From Pseudomonas yamanorum (GTDB lineage Bacteria > Pseudomonadota > Gammaproteobacteria > Pseudomonadales > Pseudomonadaceae): a stretch of DNA of 64,000 nucleotides. The notes below the pieces were generated by a model. It had not been told where the DNA came from. It did no database searches and worked only from the letters and a program-made list of their open reading frames with translations. Position 1 is the stretch's first letter. The number at the start of each line of letters is the position of its first letter. This document shows, in pieces, positions 8,527 to 17,414 of this stretch. The stretch covers positions 6,572,001-6,636,000 of the forward strand of contig NZ_LT629793.1 of the NCBI RefSeq assembly GCF_900105735.1, written 5' to 3'. The position numbers and the translations under genes are program-made.

Positions 8527-9777
8527 TCAGTCCCAGCTCAGCGCGCCGCCGGTCTGGTACTCGATCACACGGGTCTCAAAGAAATTCTTCTCTTTCTTCA
8601 AGTCCATGATTTCGCTCATCCACGGGAACGGGTTGGTGGTGCCTGGGTATTCTTCTTTCAAACCAATCTGCGACAGACGACGGTTGGCGATGAACTTGAG
8701 GTAGTCCTCCATCATCGCCGCATTCATCCCCAACACCCCACGTGGCATGGTGTCACGCGCGTATTCGATTTCCAGCTGAGTCCCTTGCAGGATCATCTGG
8801 GTCGCTTCTTCCTTCATCTCGGCATCCCACAAATGCGGGTTTTCGATTTTGATCTGGTTGATCACATCGATGCCGAAGTTCAGGTGCATCGACTCATCCC
8901 GCAGGATGTACTGGAACTGTTCGGCCACGCCGGTCATTTTGTTGCGACGGCCCATGGACAAAATCTGGGTGAAGCCGCAGTAGAAGAAGATGCCTTCCAG
9001 GACGCAGTAGTACGCGACCAGGTTACGCAGCAATTCTTTGTCGGTCTCGACGGTGCCGGTTTCGAACTTCGGATCGGAGATCGAACGGGTGTACTTCAAG
9101 CCCCAAGCCGCTTTCTTCGCGACCGATGGAATCTCGTGGTACATGTTGAAGATCTCGCCTTCATCCATGGCCAGCGATTCGATGCAGTACTGGTAGGCGT
9201 GGGTGTGGATCGCTTCTTCGAAGGCCTGGCGCAGGATGTACTGGCGGCACTCCGGGTTGGTGATCAGGCGGTAAACAGCCAGTACCAGGTTGTTGGCAAC
9301 CAGGGAGTCAGCGGTGGAGAAGAAGCCGAGGTTGCGCATCACGATGCGGCGTTCGTCGTCGGTCAGGCCTTCAGGGTTTTTCCACAGCGCGATGTCGGCG
9401 GTCATGTTGACCTCTTGCGGCATCCAGTGGTTGGCGCAGCCGTCGAGGTACTTCTGCCAGGCCCAGTCGTACTTGAACGGCACGAGTTGGTTGAGGTCGG
9501 CGCGGCAGTTGATCATGCGCTTTTCGTCAACGGCGACGCGGGCGGCGGAACCTTCCAGCTCGGCGAGGCCTTCGGCGACGTCGAGTTTGTCGAGGGCGGC
9601 CTTGGCGCGGATGATCGCGGCGGAGTCGCTGGCGGTCACGTTACGTGCTTCAAGGGCAGCGGCAGCGCCGGCACCGTCGAGGCGATCCATGTTGGCTTCG
9701 GTGGCGTGGCCGGCGTTGGCGCCTCGGATGACTACGTCACCGGTGTCTGGTTGATCTGCTTCATCCCAACTCAGCAT
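8527..9777 (-). CDS. nrdB: Ribonucleoside-diphosphate reductase beta subunit (class Ia)
   Basis: Radical-generating subunit of aerobic ribonucleotide reductase, making dNDPs together with NrdA. 416 residues from the ATG at 9777, preceded by AAGGAG. The di-iron/tyrosyl-radical motif is intact: Glu188, His191 and radical Tyr195 within [12 protein letters not shown]; further ligands are in [13 protein letters not shown]. An N-terminal extension of about 80 residues before the core is typical of the Pseudomonas protein. The C-terminal tail needed to dock NrdA is present (acidic/aromatic end GGALSWD). nrdA is not adjacent. Two NrdR-like boxes lie upstream. Confidence 0.95.
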   Translation of the reverse strand: MLSWDEADQPDTGDVVIRGANAGHATEANMDRLDGAGAAAALEARNVTASDSAAIIRAKAALDKLDVAEGLAELEGSAARVAVDEKRMINCRADLNQLVPFKYDWAWQKYLDGCANHWMPQEVNMTADIALWKNPEGLTDDERRIVMRNLGFFSTADSLVANNLVLAVYRLITNPECRQYILRQAFEEAIHTHAYQYCIESLAMDEGEIFNMYHEIPSVAKKAAWGLKYTRSISDPKFETGTVETDKELLRNLVAYYCVLEGIFFYCGFTQILSMGRRNKMTGVAEQFQYILRDESMHLNFGIDVINQIKIENPHLWDAEMKEEATQMILQGTQLEIEYARDTMPRGVLGMNAAMMEDYLKFIANRRLSQIGLKEEYPGTTNPFPWMSEIMDLKKEKNFFETRVIEYQTGGALSWD

Positions 9778-9908
9778 TGAATTGCTCCTTCGTGGTCCGT
9801 TTGACGGCGTGGGCTTCGATTCACCCAGCGTGTTCAAAAATGTGCGTTTTGCAGGCTTCAAGGCATTGAAATACAGCTCACAGTGTGGTCGGCATTCAGC
9901 GTTCTTGC

Positions 9909-9956
9909 ACACTATGTAGTGGTTGTCTGTGTTTGTGGGCACACTATATGGGGTGT
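9909..9956 (-). promoter_or_regulatory. Tandem NrdR-box-like operators upstream of nrdB
   Basis: Two related 16-mers, ACACTATGTAGTGGTT (9909-9924) and ACACTATATGGGGTGT (9941-9956), begin 32 bases apart, i.e. three helical turns. This matches the consensus (ACACWATATWKTGTGT-like) and the usual 31-33 bp spacing of NrdR box pairs. Located 132-180 bases upstream of the nrdB start in a 283-base gap with no gene. NrdR with bound dATP/ATP would repress nrdB here. Confidence 0.65.
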
Positions 9957-10060
9957 AACAACGATGGTCAACGCACAAGATGTACGGTCTTGAGTGGCTG
10001 GCATGACGTGGGTCAGCTATAAAGGCCGGGATCATTGACTCCAATCAGGACCTCAAGGGA

Positions 10061-10537
10061 ATGAACAATCTGCTGATCCGCGCCGCCCGTCTGGAAGACG
10101 CCGAGGGCATTTTCCAGGTGCATAAAAACTCCGTCGAAAACCTCTGCAACGCCGATTACGGCCCGGACCAGATCAACATGTGGCTCGACGGCCGCTCGCC
10201 CGAGACCTATCGCGAAGCGATCATCGCCGGCAACTTCTGGCTGGCCTGCACCGATACGCTTCAGGGCTTCGTGGAAATCGACGGCCATGAAGTCAGCAAA
10301 CTGTTTGTCCGGGGTGAAGCCGCGGGGCAGGGCGTTGGTGCCCGATTGCTGCGCGAGGCCCTTCAGCATATTGAAGCCGCCGGCCATCCCAAGGCGTACC
10401 TCGAAGCAACCCTCACCGCCGAAAAATTCTACGCTGCTTTCGGCTTTCGCAAGATTGGCGAGGGCACCTTCAGCCGGGGCAACAGTCCGGTCTCCATTGA
10501 GATCATCAAGATGGAGCGTGCTTTCCAGGGGGCATGA
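10061..10537 (+). CDS. GNAT family N-acetyltransferase
   Basis: 158-residue acetyl-CoA-dependent acyltransferase. The N-terminal IRAARLEDAEGIFQVH strand-helix is typical of GNAT motif C/D, and the acetyl-CoA-binding loop is visible as VRGEAAGQGVGARLL (Q/RxxGxG/A: QGVGAR). C-terminal AYLEATLTAEKFYAAFGFRKIG matches motif B, the common N-A-x-x-F-Y-x-x-x-G-F block. Acceptor substrate is unknown. AGGA lies 10 bases before the ATG. Divergently oriented from nrdB across the NrdR boxes; no functional link is evident. Confidence 0.85.
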   Translation: MNNLLIRAARLEDAEGIFQVHKNSVENLCNADYGPDQINMWLDGRSPETYREAIIAGNFWLACTDTLQGFVEIDGHEVSKLFVRGEAAGQGVGARLLREALQHIEAAGHPKAYLEATLTAEKFYAAFGFRKIGEGTFSRGNSPVSIEIIKMERAFQGA

Positions 10538-10641
10538 GAAAAACTCACACCCCCATGACTTTTAATGGTTACGGCCGCCACCCGGGCCAGTGCTAAAAAT
10601 TCGCCAACCAGCTCCCCATAACAAAAAAGAGCGTTTGCGAA

Positions 10642-11154
10642 ATGAAAGCACTTGATCTGTACATCGGCGAAGGCTTCGAAGGCCCAGGCGTCAATGCTGC
10701 CCACATCAACATCCTGATCGGCCCACGCAACGGCCCGGCCGGCCAGGCGTTCGCCACCAGCCTCGCATCGCCAAGCCAGGGCCATTGCCCGTTCATGGTG
10801 ATTGCCCAGCCGAACATGCCGGTCAAACCCATGACCCTCTACGTCAACAAGGCCGCCATCGGCAGCGACTTGCACGGCAATGCCACCTGGGGCGCGTCCC
10901 AGGCCGGGATCGCCAAGGCGGTGCTCGAAGCCTTGCTCGACGGCACCCTGCCGCCGGAAGCCGAGGACGAGTGGGCCATCGTCACCGCCAATTGGGTCAA
11001 CTCGGCCTGCGATGACCTGGATGCGGTCTACCTGAACAACTACAACGCCTGCCGCACCGCGATCCGCGCCGCCCTCACAGGCTTGCCCCACACCGCGCAA
11101 CTGGCAGACGTGGTCAACCACATCAGCAACCCTTTCTACGCGCCAAAAGCCTGA
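10642..11154 (+). CDS. Formaldehyde-activating enzyme (Fae) family protein
   Basis: 170-residue protein with the Fae fold signature: VGEGFEGPG-like start, AHINILIGPRNGPAGQAFA, and the Lys/Asn-rich YVNKAAI strand. His21 aligns with the conserved catalytic His of Methylorubrum Fae (His17, AHIDLIIG). Fae condenses formaldehyde with tetrahydromethanopterin. Pseudomonads are not known to make that cofactor and no methanopterin-pathway gene is in the window, so the physiological substrate here is open. It heads an operon with an aldo/keto reductase (10 bases downstream) and an aldehyde dehydrogenase. This context suggests detoxification or catabolism releasing a small aldehyde. Family assignment is firm; the reaction is not. 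Confidence 0.85.
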   Translation: MKALDLYIGEGFEGPGVNAAHINILIGPRNGPAGQAFATSLASPSQGHCPFMVIAQPNMPVKPMTLYVNKAAIGSDLHGNATWGASQAGIAKAVLEALLDGTLPPEAEDEWAIVTANWVNSACDDLDAVYLNNYNACRTAIRAALTGLPHTAQLADVVNHISNPFYAPKA

Positions 11155-11164
11155 GGACACCCCC

Positions 11165-12199
11165 ATGCAATACATTCGTTTGGGCAACTCCGGCCTGCAA
11201 GTCTCGCGCCTGTGCCTGGGCACCATGAACATGGGCACCCCGGACTGGAAACCGTGGATCTTCGATGAGAAGCAAAGCGAACCCATCGTCGCCCACGCCC
11301 TGGACAACGGCGTCAACTTCATCGACCTGGCAGACTTCTATTCCGCAGGCGTCGGCGAAGAAGTGGTAGGGCGCATCCTCAAGCGCGTTGCGCGCCGTGA
11401 AGACATCGTGGTCACCACCAAGGTCGGCTACGGCACCCGCAGCGGCATCAACGCCAGCGGCCATTCGCGCAAGCACATCATGGACAGCATCGACGCCTCC
11501 CTGAGTCGCCTGGGCATGGATTACGTCGACGTGTTCATGCTGCATTACTTCGACGTGAACACCCCGGTGGAAGAAACCATGGGCGCCCTCAACGACATCG
11601 TGCGTTCCGGCAAGGCGCGCTACATCGGCGTATCCACCATGCTCACCGGGCAACTGGCAAAAATCCTCATGGCTTGCGAACGCAATGGCTGGGTCAAGCC
11701 GATCAACATGCAACTGCAACTGAACTGTGCCTACCGCGAAGAAGAGCGCGAGATGATCCCGTTCTGCCGCGACCAGGGCCTGGGCGTCTCGGTGTTCAGC
11801 CCGCTGGCCCGTGGCTTGCTCACCGGTGAAGTGCAGTCGACCCGCAACCAGACCGACTTCTTTACCCAGCAGATGTACAGCGACCAGGCGTCGTTCGATA
11901 TCGCCCACTCGGTGCAACGCGTGGCCCGTGCCCGTGGCGTGTCCAACGCGCAGATCGCCCAGGCGTGGGTAGCCAACCACCCGGGTGTGGACGTGATGCT
12001 GGTGGGCGCCGACACCACCGCGCAATTTGATAGCGCGCTTGCAGCCCTCGACACCCAATTGGATGCCGAAGAACTGCACGAGCTGGAACGCAACTACACG
12101 CCGTGCGATGTGATCAACGACTACACCGCCGGCAAACGCATCCTGCGCAGCGCCCGTCCGGGCCTGGACCGCTTTAACCTGATAGAGGCCGTGGCATGA
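11165..12199 (+). CDS. Aldo/keto reductase
   Basis: 344-residue NAD(P)H-dependent oxidoreductase of the AKR superfamily (YajO/Tas-like branch). The catalytic tetrad is visible: Asp54 and Tyr59 (DLADFY), Lys86 (TTKVGYG) and His127 (MLHYFD). The cofactor-binding segment VFSPLARGLLTGE is near residue 215. It follows the Fae homologue by 10 bases and overlaps the aldehyde dehydrogenase by 4 bases (ATGA), so the three are translationally coupled. Together with the dehydrogenase it could interconvert an aldehyde/ketone intermediate. Substrate unknown. Confidence 0.88.
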   Translation: MQYIRLGNSGLQVSRLCLGTMNMGTPDWKPWIFDEKQSEPIVAHALDNGVNFIDLADFYSAGVGEEVVGRILKRVARREDIVVTTKVGYGTRSGINASGHSRKHIMDSIDASLSRLGMDYVDVFMLHYFDVNTPVEETMGALNDIVRSGKARYIGVSTMLTGQLAKILMACERNGWVKPINMQLQLNCAYREEEREMIPFCRDQGLGVSVFSPLARGLLTGEVQSTRNQTDFFTQQMYSDQASFDIAHSVQRVARARGVSNAQIAQAWVANHPGVDVMLVGADTTAQFDSALAALDTQLDAEELHELERNYTPCDVINDYTAGKRILRSARPGLDRFNLIEAVA

Positions 12200-13629
12200 A
12201 CCCGCTGATTCGCACAGGCAATTTCATCGATGGCCAATGGTCCAGCGGTGGGCCGGTTTACCCGGTGCTCAACCCGGCCAATGGCGCGCAGATCGCCGAG
12301 GTGCAACGCGCCGGAGCCGAGGAAACCAACCTGGCCATCGCCGCCGCCAACCGTGCGTTGCCGGCCTGGCGCAAGCTCACCGCCAAGGAACGCAGCCAGC
12401 GCCTCAAGCGCTGGAGCGACTTGATGCTGAGCAACCAGAAAGACCTGGCCCACCTGCTCAGCCTCGAACAGGGCAAGCCGCTGGCCGAAGCCATGGGCGA
12501 AGTGGTCTACGCCGCGAGCTTCCTGGAGTGGTTCGCCGAAGAAGCCAAGCGCGCCTATGGCGACGTGATCCCGAGCCACAAGGCCGATGCGCGGATCATC
12601 GTGACCAAGGAAGCGATTGGCGTGGTCGCGGCGATCACCCCGTGGAACTTCCCGCTGGCCATGGTCACCCGCAAGGTCGGCCCGGCGCTGGCGGCGGGGT
12701 GCACGATGATTCTCAAACCGTCGGAAGAAACCCCGTTGTCGGCCTTTGCCCTGGCGGTGTTGGCGGAACAGGCCGGGATTCCCGCCGGCGTGTTCAACAT
12801 CGTGTCCGGCGATGCCGTGGCCATCGGTGGCGCACTGCAAGCCTCCAGCATTGTGCGCAAGCTGTCCTTCACTGGCTCCACCCGCACCGGCAAGCTGCTG
12901 ATGCGCCAGGCGGCCGACACCCTGAAAAAGGTCTCCTTGGAATTGGGCGGCAACGCGCCGTTTATCGTGTTTGACGATGCCGACCTGGACGCCGCCGTCA
13001 AAGGCGCCATGGCTTCCAAATTCCGCAACACCGGTCAGACCTGCGTCTGCGTCAACCGCTTCTTCATCCAGGACGGTGTGTACGATGCGTTCACCCGCAA
13101 GCTGGCCGAAGCGGTCTCCGCGATGCGCGTCGGCAGCGCCCTGGAGGGCGAAACCGAACAAGGCCCGCTGATCAACGCCGCGGCCCTGGCCAAGGTCGAA
13201 GCTCACGTTGGCGATGCCCTGGAGAAAGGCGCCAAGCTGCTGTGCGGCGGCCGTCGGCATGCGTTGGGTGGGACGTTCTTCGAACCGACCATCCTCACCG
13301 AAGCCCACGGCGAGATGCTGATTGCCCAGGAAGAAACCTTCGGCCCGGTGGCGGCCTGCTTCCGCTTTACAGATGAAGCCGAAGTGCTGCAACGGGCGAA
13401 TGACACGCCGTTTGGCTTGTCGGCCTACTTCTACAGCCGCGACATCGGCCGCGTATGGCGCATGGCCGAAGGTCTGGAAGCGGGTATGGTCGGGATCAAC
13501 GAAGGGATCATCTCCACCGAAGTTGCGCCGTTTGGCGGGATCAAGGAGTCGGGGCTGGGGCGTGAAGGTTCCAAGTACGGCCTGGAGGATTACCTGGAGA
13601 TCAAATACCTGTTGATGGGCGGCCTCTGA
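12196..13629 (+). CDS. NAD(P)-dependent aldehyde dehydrogenase (succinate-semialdehyde dehydrogenase-like)
   Basis: 477-residue ALDH resembling GabD. Catalytic Cys283 (GQTCVC) and general base Glu249 (LELGGNAPF) are in place, with the Rossmann segment TPWNFPLAMVTRKVGPALAAG and FTGSTRTGK. The double Cys around the active site (TCVC) is seen in SSADHs, where it can form a redox-sensitive disulfide. In operon context it would oxidise the aldehyde produced or handled by the Fae homologue and the aldo/keto reductase. A true gab pathway role is unlikely, since no gabT is adjacent. Confidence 0.88.
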   Translation: MNPLIRTGNFIDGQWSSGGPVYPVLNPANGAQIAEVQRAGAEETNLAIAAANRALPAWRKLTAKERSQRLKRWSDLMLSNQKDLAHLLSLEQGKPLAEAMGEVVYAASFLEWFAEEAKRAYGDVIPSHKADARIIVTKEAIGVVAAITPWNFPLAMVTRKVGPALAAGCTMILKPSEETPLSAFALAVLAEQAGIPAGVFNIVSGDAVAIGGALQASSIVRKLSFTGSTRTGKLLMRQAADTLKKVSLELGGNAPFIVFDDADLDAAVKGAMASKFRNTGQTCVCVNRFFIQDGVYDAFTRKLAEAVSAMRVGSALEGETEQGPLINAAALAKVEAHVGDALEKGAKLLCGGRRHALGGTFFEPTILTEAHGEMLIAQEETFGPVAACFRFTDEAEVLQRANDTPFGLSAYFYSRDIGRVWRMAEGLEAGMVGINEGIISTEVAPFGGIKESGLGREGSKYGLEDYLEIKYLLMGGL

Positions 13630-13658
13630 CCCCATTCATCCAAACAACACCGATCCAA

Positions 13659-13747
13659 TGTGGGAGCTGGCTTGCCTGCGATAGCGGTCTGCCAGCCCCC
13701 CATGATCCAACTGACCCACCGCCATCGCAGGCAAGCCAGCTCCCACA
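13659..13747. repeat. REP pair (inverted)
   Basis: Arms of type TGTGGGAGCTGGCTTGCCTG and its reverse complement, in the 187-base gap between the aldehyde dehydrogenase and MFS genes. It may attenuate or stabilise the transcript at this operon joint. Confidence 0.9.
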
Positions 13748-13816
13748 AAAAAGCCCACACATCACCATCGGCTTGCCCGCTGTTACTCCGTCAAGAACAA
13801 AAATATGGAGAACACC

Positions 13817-15190
13817 ATGTCCACCCCATCCATCAAGATCGACGACCTGCCCATCGGTCGCTTCCACCTTAAAATCGCCGGCCTGACCTTCGGCGCCCAC
13901 TTCACCGACGGCTATATCCTCGGCCTGATCGGCATTGCCTTCACCTTGCTCAGCCCACAGATGCACTTGGACGCCTTCTGGCAAGGCTTGATCGGCGCTT
14001 CGGCCCTGATCGGGCTGTTTATGGGCAGCCTGTTTTTTGGCTGGATCTCCGACACCCTCGGCCGGCAGAAAATCTTCCTGGTCAGCTTCGTCCTGATCAC
14101 CGTGGCCTCGGTGATGCAGTTCTATGCCGAAACCGCCATGGGGCTGCTCCTCTGCCGCGTGTTGATCGGCATCGGCCTGGGCGGCGATTTCAGCGTCGGT
14201 CACGCGATGCTCGCCGAGTTCTCGCCGAAGAAGCATCGCGGTGTGCTGCTCGGCTCCTTCAGCGTGGTCTGGACCGTTGGCTACGTGGCCGCGACCTTTG
14301 TCGGCACCGCCATGCTCAGCCTGGGCGATGACGCCTGGCGCTGGATGCTGGCCTCGTCGGCGATCCCCGCCGGGCTGATCCTGATCGCCCGCATCGGCAC
14401 CCCCGAGTCGCCGCGCTGGCTGGTCAACAAAGGCCGGATTGCCGAAGCTCGGGCTATCGTCAAAAAACACCTCGGCGAACACGTGGTACTCGATGAAGAA
14501 CCGTCGACGCAAACCCGCTCCGGCTACGGCGTGCTGTTCAGCCGCGAATACCGCAAGCGCACCGCGTTCAACTGCCTGTTCTTCGTGTGCATCGTGATGC
14601 CGTACTTCGCCATCTACACCTTCCTGCCGTCGATCCTGCAGAAGATGGGCCTCGCTGAAGGCTTTGGCACCGAGTTGCTGCTTAATTTGCTGCTGATTAT
14701 CGGCGCCTTGATCGGCATCTGGTGCACCGTGAAGTTCTCCCGGCGCGGGTTCCTGATCAACTCGTTCATCATCCTGGCGGCAGCGCTGTTCCTGCTGGCG
14801 GTATTGCCGGGGAGCATGGCGTGGTTGATGGTGCTGACGTTCGGGGTGTTCACTCTCGTGCTGTCGGCCGTGAGCAACCTGGTGGGCGTGTTCCCGGCTG
14901 AGAGTTTTCCGACTGAAGTGCGGGCCAGCGGGATTGGCCTCGCCACGGCAGTCAGCCGCCTGGGTTCGGCGGTGAGTACCTTCCTGTTGCCGGTGAGTGT
15001 GGCCGGGATCGGCCTGAGCCCGACCATGGGCATCCTCGCCGCTATCCTGGTGCTGGGGGCGATCATCTCCTGGGCCTGGGCGCCGGAAACCAAGGCGTTG
15101 ACCTTGAGCCAGGCGTGCAAGGCCGAAGCACCGGTGTCAGGGATTGCTCACCCGGTTCAACCACTGCGTAAACAAGCGCACCTTGGATAA
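13817..15190 (+). CDS. MFS transporter (sugar porter / AAHS-like)
   Basis: 457 residues, 12 predicted membrane helices. The MFS motif A reads GWISDTLGRQK after helix 2, and RVLIGIGLGGDFSVG in helix 4 followed by EFSPKKHRG is typical of sugar-porter and aromatic-acid:H+ symporter families; PESPRWLVNKG follows helix 6. The ATG at 13817 is preferred over 13805 because GGAG lies 6 bases upstream. Same strand as the Fae/AKR/ALDH operon, separated by a REP pair, so it is the likely importer of the compound they process. Its 3' end overlaps the LysR gene by 54 bases. Confidence 0.85.
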   Translation: MSTPSIKIDDLPIGRFHLKIAGLTFGAHFTDGYILGLIGIAFTLLSPQMHLDAFWQGLIGASALIGLFMGSLFFGWISDTLGRQKIFLVSFVLITVASVMQFYAETAMGLLLCRVLIGIGLGGDFSVGHAMLAEFSPKKHRGVLLGSFSVVWTVGYVAATFVGTAMLSLGDDAWRWMLASSAIPAGLILIARIGTPESPRWLVNKGRIAEARAIVKKHLGEHVVLDEEPSTQTRSGYGVLFSREYRKRTAFNCLFFVCIVMPYFAIYTFLPSILQKMGLAEGFGTELLLNLLLIIGALIGIWCTVKFSRRGFLINSFIILAAALFLLAVLPGSMAWLMVLTFGVFTLVLSAVSNLVGVFPAESFPTEVRASGIGLATAVSRLGSAVSTFLLPVSVAGIGLSPTMGILAAILVLGAIISWAWAPETKALTLSQACKAEAPVSGIAHPVQPLRKQAHLG

Positions 15191-16012
15191 ACCCTGCTTG
15201 TCACTCGCCACATCCAGCCAATAGCCATAGGGGCCGATCACCTCCACCGGGGTGATCGGCAGCAGGCTGCCATTCGCCAGTTCGCGCTCGATCATCTGCC
15301 GGTCGATCACCGCCAACCCACCGCCGGCCAGTGCGGTGTGGATCACCTGGTCCAGGGTGCTGAATTCCAGGCCCTGGTCCGCATCGATGTCCTCCCGGCC
15401 CATGGCCGCCAGCCAGTTCTCCCAAACCTTCAAGCGCTTGCCGTCATGCAGGATGTGCAGCAGGGGAAAGCGCCGCAGGTCAGGTGGCTGACCGTCGCTG
15501 AACAGTTCCGGGCTGGCGACGGCGATGTGGCGTTCCATGACCAACAGTTCACTGCTGCAATGCGTGGACGGTTCCAGGCCGAAGCGGATCTGGCAGTCGA
15601 TTTCCGCCAGGCTCGCGTGGCTGCTCTGGTGGGTGACGCTGAGGTTGATATCCGGGTAGCGCTCGCAAAACCTGCGCAGGTGGGCGGACAGCCAGCGGGT
15701 GGCCCAGGTCGGCGGGGCGACAATGCGCAGGCGCTGGCGCAGGTTGGGCACGCGTACGGCGTGGAGGGCGCGTTCGATATGGTCGAAGGCATCGCTCAAG
15801 TGCGGGGAGAGGGCGAAGCCGGCTTCGGTCAGGGACAGGCCCTGGGGCGTGCGGATGAAGAGGGCGACGCCGAGGTAGTCTTCCAGTTGTTTGATCTGGC
15901 GGCTGACGGCGCCTTGGGTGACGTTGAGGCCCACGGCGGCCTGGCTGAAGCTGCGGTGGCGGGCGACTTCTTCGAAGACGCGGAGCATGTTGAGGGCGGG
16001 CAGTTGGCGCAT
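15137..16012 (-). CDS. LysR-family transcriptional regulator (GcvA/AmpR-like)
   Basis: 291 residues: N-terminal winged helix-turn-helix at about 6-64 (LRVFEEVARHRSFSQAA, then LNVTQGAVSRQIKQLE) and a periplasmic-binding-like effector domain from about 90. The opening PALNMLRVFEEVARH and the WATRWLSAHLRRF element are of the GcvA/AmpR branch. Convergent with the MFS gene and facing the porin/ABC genes in the same direction, so its target could be either the Fae-MFS cluster or another locus. Effector unknown. Confidence 0.9.
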   Translation of the reverse strand: MRQLPALNMLRVFEEVARHRSFSQAAVGLNVTQGAVSRQIKQLEDYLGVALFIRTPQGLSLTEAGFALSPHLSDAFDHIERALHAVRVPNLRQRLRIVAPPTWATRWLSAHLRRFCERYPDINLSVTHQSSHASLAEIDCQIRFGLEPSTHCSSELLVMERHIAVASPELFSDGQPPDLRRFPLLHILHDGKRLKVWENWLAAMGREDIDADQGLEFSTLDQVIHTALAGGGLAVIDRQMIERELANGSLLPITPVEVIGPYGYWLDVASDKQGLSKVRLFTQWLNRVSNP

Positions 16013-16058
16013 GAAATGGATTCCACACCTGTTGTTTTTATGGTGTCAGTACTGACGC

Positions 16059-16131
16059 TATCGCAGGCAAGCCAGCTCCCACATTTTGACCTCGGCGCCG
16101 ATCAAATGTGGGAGCTGGCTTGCCTGCGATA
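16059..16131. repeat. REP pair in reversed arm order
   Basis: Arms TATCGCAGGCAAGCCAGCTC (16059 onward) and its reverse complement (to 16131) around a short centre of about 16 bases. The outward order is opposite to the other REP pairs in this window. Confidence 0.85.
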
Positions 16132-16160
16132 AGGCCAGTTAAAACGCTGGAGATCTTAAG

Positions 16161-17330
16161 TCAGAAGTAGTACCCAATGTTCATATATAACTGATTCTCC
16201 CACTGGTTACTCCCCCCAGCCCCCAGGCTCTCGGTATAGCTGCTCCCGCCAATATACGGATCATTCTTGCCGATCAACCACTCCGTCGCTACCCACAATT
16301 TACTGACCGAAAACGACGTTCCCAAAATCACCCGCTGCGACGTCTTGAACTGATCCTCGGATTTATCAAACGCACTGTAGTTGGCATACAGCTTCACGCC
16401 GCTGATCTGGTCAAACAGGTACTTGCCGCCCACGTCGTAGCTCAAGTCCGCCACATACAGATTACCCCGGCTGGCCACGTTGAAGGTGCCGTCGTACCCG
16501 CCCAACGTCACCACACTGTCGGTGCCGGGGTTGCGTGGCGACATCTGCTGGCGTGCCGCCTGCAATTGCACGCCCCATGGCCCGTTCTTGCCCAGGTAGT
16601 GGATCGCCACCGCGTTGCGCCGGCCATCGTCGTTGGTGTCCTTGTTCTCCAGGGTGGAGGTCAGGCCGGAAAGCCCCACTTCCGATTTCCAACCACCCAG
16701 GTCCATGGCCTTGGCCACCCGCACCACCACGGTATTGCGTTCCTGGTTATTGCTGCCGTCGCCCACGTAGCTGTCGGCCTCGGAGATCACGCTGGAATAG
16801 GTCACGCCCTTGCTCGTGCCTTTGCCTTGCCACGCGGGGCGCAGGTAGTAACCGGCCTGGATGTTCCAGTCGCCGCTTTGCTGGATGTACTTGGCGCCCA
16901 CCTGCTGCACATCTTCCAGGCCGATGACGTTACCCAGGGTCTCGTAGAAAGTGCTGCCGAAGTACGGCTGCAAACCAAACGGCACGGTGTTAAGGCCCAC
17001 TTGCACCTGCTGGTCGGGGTTGAATTTGTAGCCCACCCAGGCGAACTTGGCGAACTGGATATCGCCGTAGTTCTTGGTGTACTGGTACGGGTAGGAGCGC
17101 CCGTAGAACCGGTACTGCGCCTCGCCGATCCAGGTGTCGGAGTTGTACTTGGCGCTGAGGAACGCGGTATCCAGGCCGAACTTCTGGATGCCGCGATCCG
17201 GGTCGTAGTCCCAACGGGCGCGTATGGCGCCGCCGAGGTCCAGGTTGTCGGTGACTTGCACGGCCATGGCCGGTGCCGCAAGGGCGCCGAGCACAGGGAC
17301 CAGGGCGATGTAACGAAGGGTTGGTCGCAT
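16161..17330 (-). CDS. Outer-membrane porin
   Basis: 389-residue beta-barrel protein. It has a Sec signal peptide (cleavage after AAPAMA, about residue 23), an alternating amphipathic strand pattern with abundant Gly/Tyr/Asn/Asp turns, and a C-terminal aromatic end GYYF needed for BAM insertion. N-terminal VTDNLDLGGAIRARWDYDP recalls the phosphate/carbohydrate porin-like families of Pseudomonas rather than OprD. It is the last gene of the leftward ABC-transporter unit (84 bases after the ATPase gene), so it probably provides the outer-membrane step for the imported substrate. Confidence 0.82.
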   Translation of the reverse strand: MRPTLRYIALVPVLGALAAPAMAVQVTDNLDLGGAIRARWDYDPDRGIQKFGLDTAFLSAKYNSDTWIGEAQYRFYGRSYPYQYTKNYGDIQFAKFAWVGYKFNPDQQVQVGLNTVPFGLQPYFGSTFYETLGNVIGLEDVQQVGAKYIQQSGDWNIQAGYYLRPAWQGKGTSKGVTYSSVISEADSYVGDGSNNQERNTVVVRVAKAMDLGGWKSEVGLSGLTSTLENKDTNDDGRRNAVAIHYLGKNGPWGVQLQAARQQMSPRNPGTDSVVTLGGYDGTFNVASRGNLYVADLSYDVGGKYLFDQISGVKLYANYSAFDKSEDQFKTSQRVILGTSFSVSKLWVATEWLIGKNDPYIGGSSYTESLGAGGSNQWENQLYMNIGYYF

Positions 17331-17414
17331 GGTTTTGCTCTCGTTATTGGTTATTTTTTGGCAACAGCAGCCCCTTGCCGCAGCGAACGCTGCGACGCGG
17401 GGTAAAGGGTTGGC

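Noticed and set aside
8524..9780. 418-codon open frame on the plus strand
   Set aside because: Antisense to nrdB, which has intact radical and iron motifs.
12196..13629. GabD of a GABA pathway
   Set aside because: Sequence is GabD-like, but there is no gabT or GABA permease in the operon; linkage is to the Fae homologue and an aldo/keto reductase.
12121..13635. 504-codon open frame on the minus strand
   Set aside because: Antisense to the aldehyde dehydrogenase with its catalytic Cys and Glu; low-complexity, Arg/Gly/His-rich translation.
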